Shown in pieces: positions 37,501-49,445 of a stretch of 64,000 bases of DNA. The number at the start of each line of letters is the position of its first letter. Position 1 is the first letter of the stretch. The notes under the pieces were generated by a model. It did not search any database. It was not told where the DNA came from and saw only the letters and a program-made list of their open reading frames with translations. This DNA is from Luscinia megarhynchos (lineage: Eukaryota; Chordata; Aves; Passeriformes; Turdidae). The DNA is taken from the NCBI GenBank assembly GCA_034336665.1, contig CM067592.1, positions 40,847,735 to 40,911,734 of the forward strand. Reading direction: 5' to 3'. Both the position numbers and the translations under genes were made by a program.

Positions 37501-40500
37501 TCTGGAAGCCACACCTTTGTTGAAACTTAAGAACTCACTTTGACTCCTGCTACATTTATTCTAGCCTTGAACTACCATATGTACATGACCAAATACACAG
37601 TAACACCAGTGCATACCCTTACTACTGGCCTGGTGCTTCTGCAGCAGAATTTCTGTGCTACAGAACACATGGTAAGTATGCCCACTTGTAGCAGTCATGG
37701 TACGTGCTCTGCGGGGTCCACTGTTCTGCTGGCTGTGCTCTTGCACAAACAAACTCAAAACATCCTGAAGCAGAATAGTAGTATCACATCCTGAGGGATT
37801 GATTTGGTCTAGCCTGGCAGTCTGGATAATTTTATTTACATGTACACACATATATATGCATGTACACATAAAAATGCATGCATATGACATGCCAGTATAC
37901 ACACATATATATTATAAAGCATAATGAACATATTGTGTAAATACAGCATATTCTGCATAACTACAGAAACTTCTATTCAACTGCATTCCAAGGTTGAAAC
38001 AGAGCATGATTTAAATCCATAAAAAAGGTACATTACCTAATCTTTACTAATAACACAGTAATTTCTGATTATGTCTTTCAAAAACCTTTCAGGAAAATTT
38101 TTTAAACTCTACTAATTTTGCTTATAAAAAACCAATGTTCTTAAAATTAAAACAACCCATACAAATTTTTAAAAGTGTTCCCTGCACATTCATGTCTGAG
38201 ACTTAGAGAAAAGAAAAGCCAACAGGAAAAAAAAAGGCACAAATGAAAAAAAGGAATTGTAATCCCATAATGTAGACAAGAGAAATTTTATTACCTTTAG
38301 ATGAAAACAACTCTTCTTTTGGTTTATCTGCTTGACATTTTTCTTTTTCTCATCTTTGGAGATAGTTTACTTTCTAAAAGCGTGCAGAAAAAGAACATCT
38401 TAACCACATCATCATGAACTTCATCACACGCTGAGTACACAGATTGTATCAGCCTCAGCAGACAATGAAACCCTATAGCTTTTCAGCAGTATCATTAGGT
38501 TCAAGAACAAGGCTAAAATTCCACAAATGAGACATGAAAGCACATCCTGTTCAATGTACAGCACTCAAATGAATAATGATTTTATTAACAATTGCAAATA
38601 AATCCCCTCTCCAATCTCAGTTGACATTTTTTCAGGGATTTTCTTGCATGAAAAAATGCATAAGTAAAGACTATGCAGTGACAAGATTTCAACTACTCTT
38701 TTCACTTTGCATCTATGATTTGGGTTTGGTATGTGAAATGCCAAAACCCTTTACTTTTTTCAAGCATGATATTCTACCCTCTCATGTGATGATCTCTCCA
38801 AGAAATGTGATTATGATTAAATGCATTAAAGAGCAATGACTGAGTAAAATACGATGCAGTTGAGAATGATCCTGATGTTTACTATTCTAAATGCAGCTGG
38901 TTAAAACCAGTTATAGAAGAGCATTGACATGAACTTTGATGTAGGACTATGACTAATTTCACATAGACTGACAGAATTTCAACAATAACTGGGCACCAAC
39001 AACTGCAAACGCCATGAAAAGGTTCCATAGAAAACATCTCCAAAAGCACTTAACTGTATCATTACATAATCTTATAATAAATAAAACACACCTTGTTTTC
39101 ATTACAGGTGAGCTACTCAAAAGCACTGGACTACAGACATGCAGATATGAAAACTTTATCCAGAAATTTAGTAAAACTACTAAGAATGTGAGTTACTTCA
39201 GTAATGTTGAAAATAGAAACAGTTTGCTACATTAAAGGCTAAAATTATATGTGTTATATAAAGTCACATTACTTTCTGCATAAAACAGAGGATTTCTAGG
39301 CAATTCACTAAGTTGAACTTTAAAAAGTTGAGAAGTTATCAGCTGATAACTAATAATGGATAATGGACCTACCTGTGTTACTCAGTGAAGTGCAGAAGAA
39401 CTCACTATCACTTGAGCTCAGCAGGAGCAGGAGAAAGAGCTTCTCATGTCTAGGGACCTTTCAGAAAACCAGCAGAGACCAGGGCTCATTTATCCATGAG
39501 GTATTGTGGAGAAAAGCATAGCTTTACCAGGAATTGAAAGGGTTGAGCCTAAGCGCTTGAAGAAGGATTTGCCAGACCATATCTTTCATAAAGAAAAGTC
39601 AGCCTTTATATGAGCATTTTTGTTACAAAGAACCAACCTTCTCATAGAAGCAGAGTTCTAATACTACTATCATTTATGAGCATTACAGCCATCGTAACAC
39701 GTCACTTAATAAATGAGGCAGTAAGTGATTAACACATCTTCTGCTAAAATATTGCTCCTCCAGAACTACTTCAACATCACTCCAAAGTACCTCTACAAAC
39801 TGTCCTACTAATACTCACTTTGTAATAACATTCAAACTGCTGACTTCAAAGAAGGAACTCAAATTGCTGTGATATGACACTATCTTCTGAGAAAATGAAT
39901 GCAGAGACCACTGTGACAGCAAAATTTTTTTCTGAGATCAAAACTACTAGTTAAAGGCATGAATCTACACAGTCATATGCCACAGTATTTAAAGTTATTA
40001 GATGTTTTCAAATAGACATCCGCAGAAGCTATTTAATCAGTGCTTGGTAGAAACAGAGGCAGCTCAAGAACCAGACTGCATATCAAAGTTATGCAACAGA
40101 AACCCATCAGCATACGCTTAATATTTTTTTCCTATTAACATAATTATTTTGTAGTCAGTAAAAATGAAAATGACATGTTAGCATTTCAAAAACATGAGAA
40201 AATGACCCTCTAGGCTTTATATAACTATCAAAACAAGTACCAGTACATTATTTGCAAATTATTGTGCAAGAAATGATCGACTCAGCAAGTTTACCAGTCA
40301 ACAAAGTGTGAGCTCTACCAGTTATAATCAATTTACATGTAATGATATGTCTAAATATGAATTTAAATGAGTTCTTGTCATTTCATGTTGATGAGCTGCT
40401 TTATCATCATACATATGGACAGTGACCATAACTAATGTTGCAGAAAAAGCAAAGCATGCACAAGTTTCACAAGCCAACGGTAACCCAGAGAGAATAAATT

Positions 40501-41147
40501 TCTTTTTAATATAAAAAGACAGCCTTGGACTGCTAAGCCATGTTTATTTTCCAGTCAAATTAACAAAAATACTTTCTACGAGGTTTTTTCCAGACATTTG
40601 CTGTATATGCTGCGTCCACCGCAAATATACAGTACGAATCACAAGTTTTCTTACCTTGAAACCTACTGCATTTCTCTTGCAAGGTATGAAAAAACTCTGA
40701 GGCCACCACAAAATAAAGAACCTTTCAACATCATCCATGTTGTACATAAATATACATTCATAAAACTTGCAAAAAGAATATTCTGGAGATTAAGATAATT
40801 CTAAATTCTATTACAGCACATTGGTCATATCCCCGCACAACCATCTTTAATACAATCATCAAAAATTTAAAATAACTGGGGCAAGTGAAATAAAGTCGCA
40901 TTACAGTGCTGACTAGATGATATGTTGGAAAAATGCAAGACAAAGACAGGTTTAACAGACAAGAATGTATAATTAAAGGCTGGCCTCGAAAATGTCTTCA
41001 TTTAATACAATTAAATGAATATAATGGCAACAACTTTATCAAAAGGACACCATTAAGTGCTAAAGTGAATTTCATTTTGCTTCGGACAGAATAAGTAAGA
41101 TAAAGCATAACATTTTCTAAATGATCATCCTTTTCATTTCCCCTACC
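25513..41147. other. Long intergenic interval downstream of AUH
   Basis: No gene was recognised in about 15.6 kb. Small items seen: a 22-bp tandem duplication near 27311-27352 (two copies of TTTAAATCAGATTGAAGAG), several A and T runs, and a 20-bp palindrome at 36418-36437. The longest frame with ordinary composition (31497-31847, 116 codons, plus strand, lysine-rich) has no recognised domain. Conserved regulatory elements could be here, but a single sequence cannot show them. Confidence 0.55.
36418..36437. repeat. Perfect 20-bp palindrome
   Basis: TCTAGTATCTAGATACTAGA equals its own reverse complement. A partial copy (GATACTAGA, then TATCTAG) lies just to its left, suggesting local duplication. 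No function is implied. Confidence 0.8.
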
Positions 41148-41153
41148 TTTATT
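41148..41153 (-). terminator. AUH: Predicted AUH poly(A) signal
   Basis: TTTATT on the plus strand is AATAAA on the gene strand. It is the first canonical signal after the AUH stop codon and would give a 3' UTR of about 0.5 kb, similar to mammalian AUH. Other candidates lie further on, for example 40543-40548. Confidence 0.5.
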
Positions 41154-41634
41154 AATAATATACATATTCCGATAGAATACTCAAATATGATTTTTACTGA
41201 TATACAGAATCATTTAAATGCATATTTGGTACAATCTCTTATTTTTGGTGTTCAGTAGTTGCTTTTGTTTTGATAAAATGATACAGCAGACTTATGCTTA
41301 ACATCACAGTTACATTTTGTCTATGTAAAGAATTACAGAGCTTTTTCAATTGTGGAATGGTATGTTTCATACATGTGAAATTTTAAAAATGCTGCATGAA
41401 CCTGTAACTTTGCCAACACACAGATCAACCATCAGAAACTGTAATGAGCATGAGCTGACACACATTTCTATCTTGATTTCGTACAAGTATGAACACATTC
41501 AAAATGTTGTAACATCTGTATGATTTGCTGTTACTTTGGTGATTGTGATATGCCAGGTGCGGATGCAAAGTGCACCTTAATGGTCCTCATAGAAGTACTT
41601 TTATCCCCCTGTATTTTAAAGGCATCAGATTCTT
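41154..41634 (-). other. AUH: Predicted AUH 3' untranslated region
   Basis: The AT-rich sequence follows the AUH stop codon up to the first AATAAA. The extent is inferred from that signal alone. The true cleavage site may differ. Confidence 0.5.
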
Positions 41635-41712
41635 TTATTCTCCCTTGTAGCGAGGAGGTCTTTTCTCCTTAAATGCAAGAAGGCCTTCAATTCTATCTTT
41701 TGTTGGGATAGT
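41635..41712 (-). CDS. AUH: AUH last coding exon
   Basis: This exon encodes [20 protein letters not shown] and then RYKGE before a TAA stop (complement of 41635-41637). It is the invariant C-terminus of AUH, with the FxEKR element common in enoyl-CoA hydratase/isomerase family C-termini. AUH is the mitochondrial 3-methylglutaconyl-CoA hydratase of leucine breakdown and also binds AU-rich RNA. The exon has 26 codons including the stop, enters in phase 0, and is preceded on the gene strand by an intron ending in CAG. It differs from the human sequence as I remember it by one conservative change (Ile for Leu in DRIEG), so it is under strong constraint and the gene appears functional. Confidence 0.95.
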   Translation of the reverse strand, partial: TIPTKDRIEGLLAFKEKRPPRYKGE

Positions 41713-42608
41713 CTGCAATGAGCAGAGTAACAATTCATTATTGACGCCAAAAACAATAGCAAGAAAAATAGTTCATACAAATGTTAGTTCTTCAATGCAT
41801 CCAAGATGCATCAGAAAAATTATAATACAACAGAAAAATTAAAACTATCTAGGCAGATATAGGAATGTATCAGACACTTCAAGGACACGATAAAAGGCCT
41901 ACAAACAATTTGGGTTTCTCCAGACAGACGAGGTTTAAAAAGTCTCTGGGGTTTATGGTTTGTTCAATTTTTTTTGGTGTGGTTTAGTTTTTTTTGGGGG
42001 GGGGAGAGAGGGGAAAGCTGGGTTTGGGTTTATTGGGGTTTTTTGGTTGGGTTCATTTTGGGTTTTTGGGATGGAAAAGAAGGTTATTAATCTGATTATC
42101 ACATCTTAAATAAGCATATAATGCTGATGCTTCTATTCGGTTTGTAAAAACTTGTCTCAAAGTCCAAGAACATATAATCTCAAACACATCATTCCCATGT
42201 GTAACTGCCAAAGAGGTTTGTCTCAAATTTTTATTGGTAGCACATATGCCATTAGTGGCACATGTTAGTGAAGTTCCTTTGTATTATTTTATGTTAAACC
42301 AAAACAAAGCAAAAGCAAGGCTGTCCTTGGACTGGCATGGTAGCGTATGACTGGCTAGGTGTATGGCTGAACTGCTTCACTATCTTCACCTTAAAAGGAC
42401 TGGTATAGATGTGCCATTGTCCTGACCCACACCTCCTCCCTTAAATTCCTTACCATATCAGACCAAAGAGATGAGAGTTTAAATAAAATGCCAAAAAGTT
42501 TGCAGAAGAAATCACAGAGCAATTTCTAGTAGAATTTCTGTATGTTTCATAACAGGCATCAAAAAAGCCTGTTTTCTGTGGTTTTTTTGTGTAATCATAT
42601 TTACATAC
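41713..42608 (-). other. AUH: AUH last intron
   Basis: An 896-bp intron bounded by GT and AG on the gene strand. It contains the G/T-rich tract at 41947-42071; no other feature was recognised. Confidence 0.9.
41947..42071 (+). repeat. G/T-rich low-complexity tract with many G runs
   Basis: The plus strand has a run of nine G (41996-42004) and at least six further runs of three or more G separated by T tracts, within about 125 bp. It could form G-quadruplexes on the plus strand, which is the template strand of AUH. The AUH transcript would carry the C/A-rich complement. Confidence 0.7.
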
Positions 42609-42656
42609 CTGAGCATAACAAGCTTCTTCAATTGCTAAACCTGTTACTAAGTCGAC
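42609..42656 (-). CDS. AUH: AUH penultimate coding exon
   Basis: The exon encodes VDLVTGLAIEEACYAQ: 16 codons, phase 0 at both ends, with a CAG acceptor and a GTATGT donor on the gene strand. The sequence matches the human residues as I remember them over the whole exon. In the folded enzyme this is part of the C-terminal helical region involved in subunit packing. It joins directly in frame to the exons on either side. Confidence 0.95.
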
Positions 42657-44389
42657 CTGAGGAAAAGAATACAATGATTTTAAAAATATTTTTAAAAATT
42701 TATTATATATTATTTCCTCACACCTAATATAAATTTTGTGTTTTTATATGCCACATACTAAAATAGTTCCGCCAAGCTCTTCTACACAACTTTAATATAG
42801 AAATGCTACACTGACGTGGTAAGAGTAGTTAGTATTTCTGTAATACACTCCTGATTTGGCAATACAACTAGCATGCAACACACTTAAAAAATATTTGCTC
42901 TTTACTACAATTCATCCGATTAGGTAAAAACCATTAGCTACCTGCATCTTTATAATAATTTCATTTACTACGGGGAAAAGATGAATTGCTGTATTTTTTT
43001 TAAACCATGTATCTTCAAAACATCATATAAGAACAGGATAGCATGCCAAAAATAAACACAGATTCAAGTTCAAAAGAATTTAAAATAGAAAAATAAAGAG
43101 GCCCATGTCTGTCCTGCACCATCATCATAATCTATTTTTAATATATTTATTCTCTTTGTGAACTCTCCTGAACACTTGAAAAGGCTGAATTTTGGCCTCA
43201 CTATTTCTCCATGTTCTTAAGCACCAGATCCTGCAGAATTCACTAGCTCTCCACTTGACCACTGGAAGGACTATGGCTATGCACTACAAGCAGTTTTCCA
43301 GGGGAGGTAAGCTACAGGATAAGTTATCAAAAGAAGCCATGAAATCTGTCCTAGGGTAGTTTTGTAACAATAGTTTGGATGACCACTTGGCTTGATAGAT
43401 TTTGATGCAGCAGATCTTGTCTTGGGCCTCAATACTGAACTAGAGATGATTATTCTGAGTCCATCTAACCCTATCATCCCTAATTCTATAAAGATCATTA
43501 TTTTGACCTTTCAATCCACTATACTTGGTAGTCAGATAACTTGTAGCATTTTGAACCTTGGGTATTGAAATAAATCTCAAATTTCACTATTACTTGCTGT
43601 GGAAACCTAACATACACTTTGTGCAATAGCTTCTGAGTTTGGTTCTCAGGTCACTGCTTACTGGTGTTACATTTTGCTCAACTCACTGGCTGCTTTTACG
43701 ACTTTTAAGAAAAAAGGACAAATTCATCTTCTTGAATTCAGATGCTGCATGTGGCATGATCCTCTTTCTCTTGCACCAGACTGAGCTAAAAGGTGTCCTA
43801 GTATAGAGCCTAACTTTAAATATGAACAGACCTGCTGAACTCAGCATTAGGATATATACACCTAAAGCAAAACACATGTCCAGATGGGATTTTAAATGAG
43901 CTTTAGAGCCAGGTCAATAGTGCGGCAATGGAGTGGTAATCAGAATCAAGCACGAAAGCAGGCTCCAGGTACAATTTAACACTAACTGCTATTAAGCTGT
44001 TAAAAATAAAAAACATGCCCTTCAGCCTTTAACTTTACTAGTTACTAAACTGCAAGCTTGACAGACTTGACAGAGTATGACTTTGATCACTTTTCCCACC
44101 TGAGATATGAAACACAATTTGTTCATAGCAGTTGATGTTTACTTTCTACTATTAATAATTAGCAGAGCTCACTACTCCTGAGGTTACTAAGCCTTGCCAC
44201 AGAAATCAGCATCTCAGGAGTCTGAGACATAAAAAAATTGCATTTCATTCTTAAGAAAAGTTTGACCAAATAGACTTCAAAAGACCACTCAATGAGAAAA
44301 TAAAAACACTTCTTGAAAAAGAATTTCACCACAGAACAACTGTTGCCAACCTGACTTCCAGCCTACTCTCATGGAGTACAGATCCTTAC
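42657..44389 (-). other. AUH: AUH intron
   Basis: A 1.7-kb intron with consensus GTAAGG donor and CAG acceptor on the gene strand. It contains an old CR1-like fragment (43345-43495). Nothing else was recognised. Confidence 0.9.
43345..43495 (+). mobile_element. Old CR1-like LINE 3' fragment
   Basis: The order of phrases 'tttggatgaccacttggctt' (43374-43393), 'actgaactagagatgatt' (43434-43451), 'ccatctaaccctatcatcc' and 'aattctata' resembles the 3' end of ancient CR1 subfamilies. It is strongly diverged and antisense to AUH. Confidence 0.55.
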
Positions 44390-44440
44390 CTCCATTCCCT
44401 GATTGATAGCCAGTTTTGCAACTCTCATTGCTACTGGTCC
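44390..44440 (-). CDS. AUH: AUH coding exon, third from the end
   Basis: The exon encodes GPVAMRVAKLAINQGME: 17 codons, phase 0 at both ends, preceded by TTTTAG and followed by GTAAGG on the gene strand. It matches human AUH as I remember it at every residue. The AMR/AK pattern is typical for the helix following the active-site domain in enoyl-CoA hydratase family members. Confidence 0.95.
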
Positions 44441-45701
44441 CTAAAATGAGAGGAAAAGTTTATTTACATCAAAATCTGCAAGATTTGTAACTGAAAAGTC
44501 TGATTTGTAACTCTGAAGAATCATCAATATTCTTTTATTAGGACCATCTAGACTTTGGACTTTCATTACATTTATAGTATATAAGTCATATATCCTAGAT
44601 TTTTTCATTATAGTAGACATTTGCTTCTAAACTGGTAGTTTGAATATTGAGAAAAAGTAAAAGTATGCTATTTTCAGAAGAACCTAATTATTGATTTTGG
44701 TTTATGATTCAAAGGTGTTAAGTGTGTCCACATTTATCAGGCTTTATCAATTTCCTTCAAAAAAAGGATCAGATATATCACTACAGTTATTTGCAAGGTC
44801 AGTCCTATGTCCCTACAATCACACAACGGAGACATGTGAAAACATGTAATCATGAAATAAGATTAATTGATGCAAGCTTAAACCTACAGTATGCTATTGC
44901 AAAGTCTGCTCTGGTCAAGTGATGATACTCTCTCATGAGCCACTGAGATAGATCCCCAATGAGAAGGGATTCCCACATTCGCCTTCAATGTCCTTCAGAA
45001 CTGCAAGATGCCCTTGGGAATCATTTCAGTCCTGTGCCTATCCATTAGCATCAGCTTCTGGATGTCCAGGCCTGCTGATCTGGGAAAAGCCAAATGCTTA
45101 TGAGGCAGCTTTAATAAGAAGTTGTAACAATCAATCAGCTTTCCAGAACCACTGTATGTTAAATTTTCTACTGTAATTTAATTTTTTTCTTTCTATCAAA
45201 GTGTTCAAGACACAAATAACCACCATTAAAAGCCATAACAAAGCTATAACATTTTATATTTCCAATGAAAAATTTTAGCTTTTACACTTGTGATCCAATA
45301 AAGTGGTTCACTAATTATTTTATTTTTCTTCCTTCTACCTAGAACCTTTTACCGCTCTTCTGAGTTCAAGAGCAACAAAGTAATCTATTAAAATAATTGT
45401 TATACTGAAAAATAAAACCTGTATAATATTTTCATTCTTTTTAAAAGTTGAAAGCCAGAACACATGAAGACAGATCACATCATGGCAAGATGAGGACTGC
45501 CAGAGGTTTTTTCTTCGCTCTGAAATAGTTTCCAAATAACACCATTCAACACAACAAAGAAAACTTCTTATCACTTGTGGCATAACTAGCACAGCTTTTT
45601 GATGCATAATTTTGTGACAGTTCTCTTTAATAAAGCTGTTTCTTTTTCAGTCTTATTATTTAGTAAAAACTAAAAACCAAGATCAAAATAATTTGTTTTA
45701 C
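44441..45701 (-). other. AUH: AUH intron
   Basis: A 1.3-kb intron with GTAAAA donor and TAG acceptor on the gene strand. No embedded repeat was recognised. Confidence 0.9.
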
Positions 45702-45889
45702 CTGAGGTAAGAATTCTCTTGCCAGAGCTAATGCTCTTCTGTATGCAGCATCCCCTGCTTCATTCTGTTCTACTACATGGCTAATCAATCCTATTGATTT
45801 TGCTTCCTCGCCATCTACAATGCGTGCAGAGAAGATTAGTTCTTTTGCCAATGACACTCCAATTGTGCGAGGTAATCTTTGTGTTCCCC
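45702..45889 (-). CDS. AUH: AUH coding exon, fourth from the end
   Basis: After two bases completing a split Gly codon, the exon encodes 62 residues beginning [20 protein letters not shown] and ending [11 protein letters not shown]. It includes AKELIFSAR and [10 protein letters not shown], hallmarks of AUH within the enoyl-CoA hydratase family. The acceptor on the gene strand is CTCTAG, the donor is GTAAAA, and the exon leaves in phase 0. With the three downstream exons it supplies about the last 120 residues of a protein that is 339 residues in human. The upstream exons, including both catalytic glutamates, the oxyanion-hole glycines and the mitochondrial targeting peptide, were not found here and should lie beyond base 64000. 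Confidence 0.95.
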
Positions 45890-48800
45890 CTAGAGTTCGT
45901 AAAAAGAGAAAATGCAACTATTAGTTTCCGATGTATCTATACCACAAATGTAGATGCCTTGTTCATTTTAAGTAGTTTCATTTCAAATTTCATGAACATT
46001 TACAAAAACACACAGAAATTCAATTAGTACAAAGGCATTATTAAGCACCTTCTTCAATTTTTCAGATTACATCTAAATTGAAATCAATTACTTTGTTTCT
46101 TAGAAAGACATGTAAATAACCAAAAGAGGTACTATTAATAGAAATTCTGTTCTATTACACAAAAGTTACCTTACTCATATCAGACAAAAGCTGAACAAAA
46201 ACTACTTGACAGTACTTAACACAGCCAAACCCTCTGTTTCTTTTTAACACTATGTATTTTTATGATATAAATCAGACTTCCAAAGAACTATACTAAACAA
46301 GCCTTAGCAAGTCCATTCTAAAATGTGCAACTTAGGGACAATATTTACATAAAAATTAAACTAAAACCACTACTAGACAAAGTAAGAAGACATGGTTTTG
46401 CCTCATCTTACTCCCGTATTATTGTTGCATCTTAAAGTGTGATTACAAAAACTAGAGAACAATGACAGGTGCAGATCAGCAGAGAAAGGCATCTAACTTT
46501 ATAACAGTTAGCTGTTCTTAGCACATTAAAAACTGCTTAGACTATCAGCATTTTCAGAAGGTCAGTAAGTGGTAACTACATTAACCAGACATGAAGATTG
46601 CTTAGCTGGACTAACAATTAACTTTTGAGAACTAAAAAACAATGAGAATGCGGAAAGAATCATATCAAAATGGAAGATGTGGATTCAAATCACTGAAGCA
46701 CATGTTTTCGAATTAAAACAGTGGAAATGGCCTTTATTCAGGAGAAAGGATTTTGAAAATCACAAGGTCTAACATGCATCTGAAACAAATACTCAATTTA
46801 TACAAACAGCTGGTAAGCAAAAATTTCTTTCCAAATAGTTATTTCTGAAAGAGCATGCAAATATATTCAAATGTAAATATATGTATATACGCAAGAGGAA
46901 TATTTATAGGAGTTGTTCAAAGCAAGGTGATATAACACTGTGCAAATGTGTGTTCAACTAAAAAAAATATTAATTTCTACTACATAACGTGCAATAAGCC
47001 AGCAGACATTCAGCTCTCTTACTGATGTTTCCTGAAAATACTTTCAATTCATTCTGAGATAAATAAACTCTCTGGAAACAAACTAAAAGTTTTTGTGATT
47101 TAATGATTCAGCTTTCAATTACTATTTTTTCTAACCACAAGCTTCAGTACTATTGTATTCCTGACTATAAAAACATATATTCCTTTGAACATCTTATATA
47201 ATACAAAATTATAGGTGGTTTGGAGGATTTCTGCTTTATGCCTTTCTAGAATATTAGAAGATGATGCCTATAACAAAAGCTGAGATACATTTTTCAGGCA
47301 AAAACTACAGGAATGAAAAAAAATATTGTAACAATTGAAATGAAATTTGCAGAACGAAAGCATTAGTAAATACAAATAATATGACTTTCTTTACGATCCT
47401 GCAGTGCTTAAGAGGACTTTAGCAAGTCTGTCCTAATAGTCAAAGGCAACAGCAATTCAATAAATTCTGCTGATACTGCTAATTTCTACAACTAAGCCAG
47501 TGATAGTGCTAGGCGTAAAATTTTGCTACCAGCACAAGGGATGCACATACTCCATACTGGATCCCAAAAAACACTACAAACCCTGAAGCATAATCCTTCC
47601 CTTCAGCCTTGGCTTCCCTCACTGGTGACATTCATGGAGAATGACTAAAGCTGTATCTATCAAATTTATACCAGACCTACATGCCAGAAAAATATGAGCT
47701 GTGTTTTCAAGAAACTCACTGTTTCTGATACTGAGCTATACCACCACCATCACCACCTCCACCAAACATTTATTGGGTTTTTTATTTAAATATTGAACAC
47801 CTTTTAATTTTTCACCCAAATAAGCTGTCACACTAATCAACATCTATTCTTACACACATTTTAAGCACAAAATGGAACATAGCAAATATCTACCTTATTC
47901 CCCTTAAGAATATTTTAGTCACAATTCATTCTTTTCACTGCAGCCATGGAATCTAGAAAAGCATCCAGTTTGGCTTCTGATTAAAGAAAACTATTTGTCC
48001 AAATCATAAGACCTGAAACCATATGAGGCTGAATTTACTGACTCTGCATCTTCTGCTTCTTTCTTGCACGTATTCCTAGTATTTTTCTTTACTTAATTAT
48101 CTGCCCCTTCCTTTACTGTTTTATCTCTTCTATTACTGCTTTACCAGGAAATGCTGAAAACAAAGTTTCATTGAGCAACAATATTTCATAACTTTGACCA
48201 AACAATGGATATGTTGAAGCATGAAATAGTGTTTATAGATTAAAAAAAAAACCTGTTCTTGCCAGTGTCTTACACAATAATGATTAAAGAGCAAAAAAAA
48301 AAGCAGACTATAGTTGTTTGGCTGCCTCCTACACTGAAAAGCCATTAAGCAGGAGCATATTTTTTGATAAATATTTACAGAACAGAAGCCAACAGTTCAC
48401 TGCATCAATCATATGTATTCAGTAGTAGGGGTAAGAAACTTACACACACAAAAGCTATAAGACCAAATTAATCAAATGAAAACAACACACTAAAATACAT
48501 CCAACACACCGAAGTTGCATCCATTTATGAAGAAAAGACGGAGTACGCCACAGATAGATGTTCTGTTTTGGTAATACACAAAGAACACATAATGTCTGCC
48601 AACTATAATCAGAGCTAAGGGAAGTAACACCCATTCTTCAAAGATGTTACTCAACCAAGGCATTTCATCTAAATGTAGTGCAGAATTTGATGGGAGAATA
48701 GTTGTTTCATCTCCACAAATTTAATGACATGTTATTTCAAGGACTAGTGATCTGGTATTACTCACTGTGCTGATAAAAGTATTTAACATACAGTTGCAAT

Positions 48801-49277
48801 GTAAATGTGTTCTTACCTGAAATGGTATAGAGTCAACGTTGTAATAACTATAAATAGCATTTTTAGATACACTAATTCATATTTAAAGTTTGTTTACTGT
48901 GAAAAGACACAGTAAAAAGAAGACTGATAATTTCTGGTACAAATACTGTTAAACAGTATTTTTTTAAAATTTAACAAATAGTTGATTTTGCATGAATATT
49001 TATTTACTGTGAGTAATTCATCAATTACAAAATATGTACACAACTGGTTTGAATTAAGGGAATTACGTGATAAATGCCCAAGAGTATATCCAACAAGATG
49101 AAGCAACTAGCTTACTGGAAATAGATTCATCATTTTGGCAAAGAATATCTACAGTCAGTAGTTTCTCACAGCTGATGGCACTGTCAAAACACATTGGAAA
49201 AAATTGTGTTCTGACAAAAAAAAATCCAAAATTTAATTCAGTAATAATACTGTTTATTAAATCAAGTAAAACTCAGC
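45890..49277 (-). other. Intronic sequence, probably AUH
   Basis: AT-rich, with no exon or named repeat recognised. A short CAC/CAT-rich run (about 47741-47763) is present. Assignment to AUH assumes the upstream exons lie to the right. Confidence 0.55.
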
Positions 49278-49445
49278 TATCCTATTCTATCCCCTGTCCT
49301 ATCCTGTCCTATCCTGTCCTATCCTGTCCTATCCTATCCTATCCTATCCTATCCTATCCTGTCCTGTCCTGTCCTGTCCTGTCCTGTCCTGTCCTGTCCC
49401 GTCCCGTCCCGTCCCGTCCCGTCCCGTCCCATCCCGTCCTGTCCT
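49278..49445 (+). repeat. Pentanucleotide minisatellite with ordered variant blocks
   Basis: A tandem array of 5-bp units in blocks: alternating ATCCT and GTCCT (about 49301-49330), six ATCCT (49331-49360), seven GTCCT (49361-49395), seven GTCCC (49396-49430), then ATCCC and two GTCCT. The left edge is degenerate. The order indicates successive block expansions of new unit variants. Confidence 0.97.
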
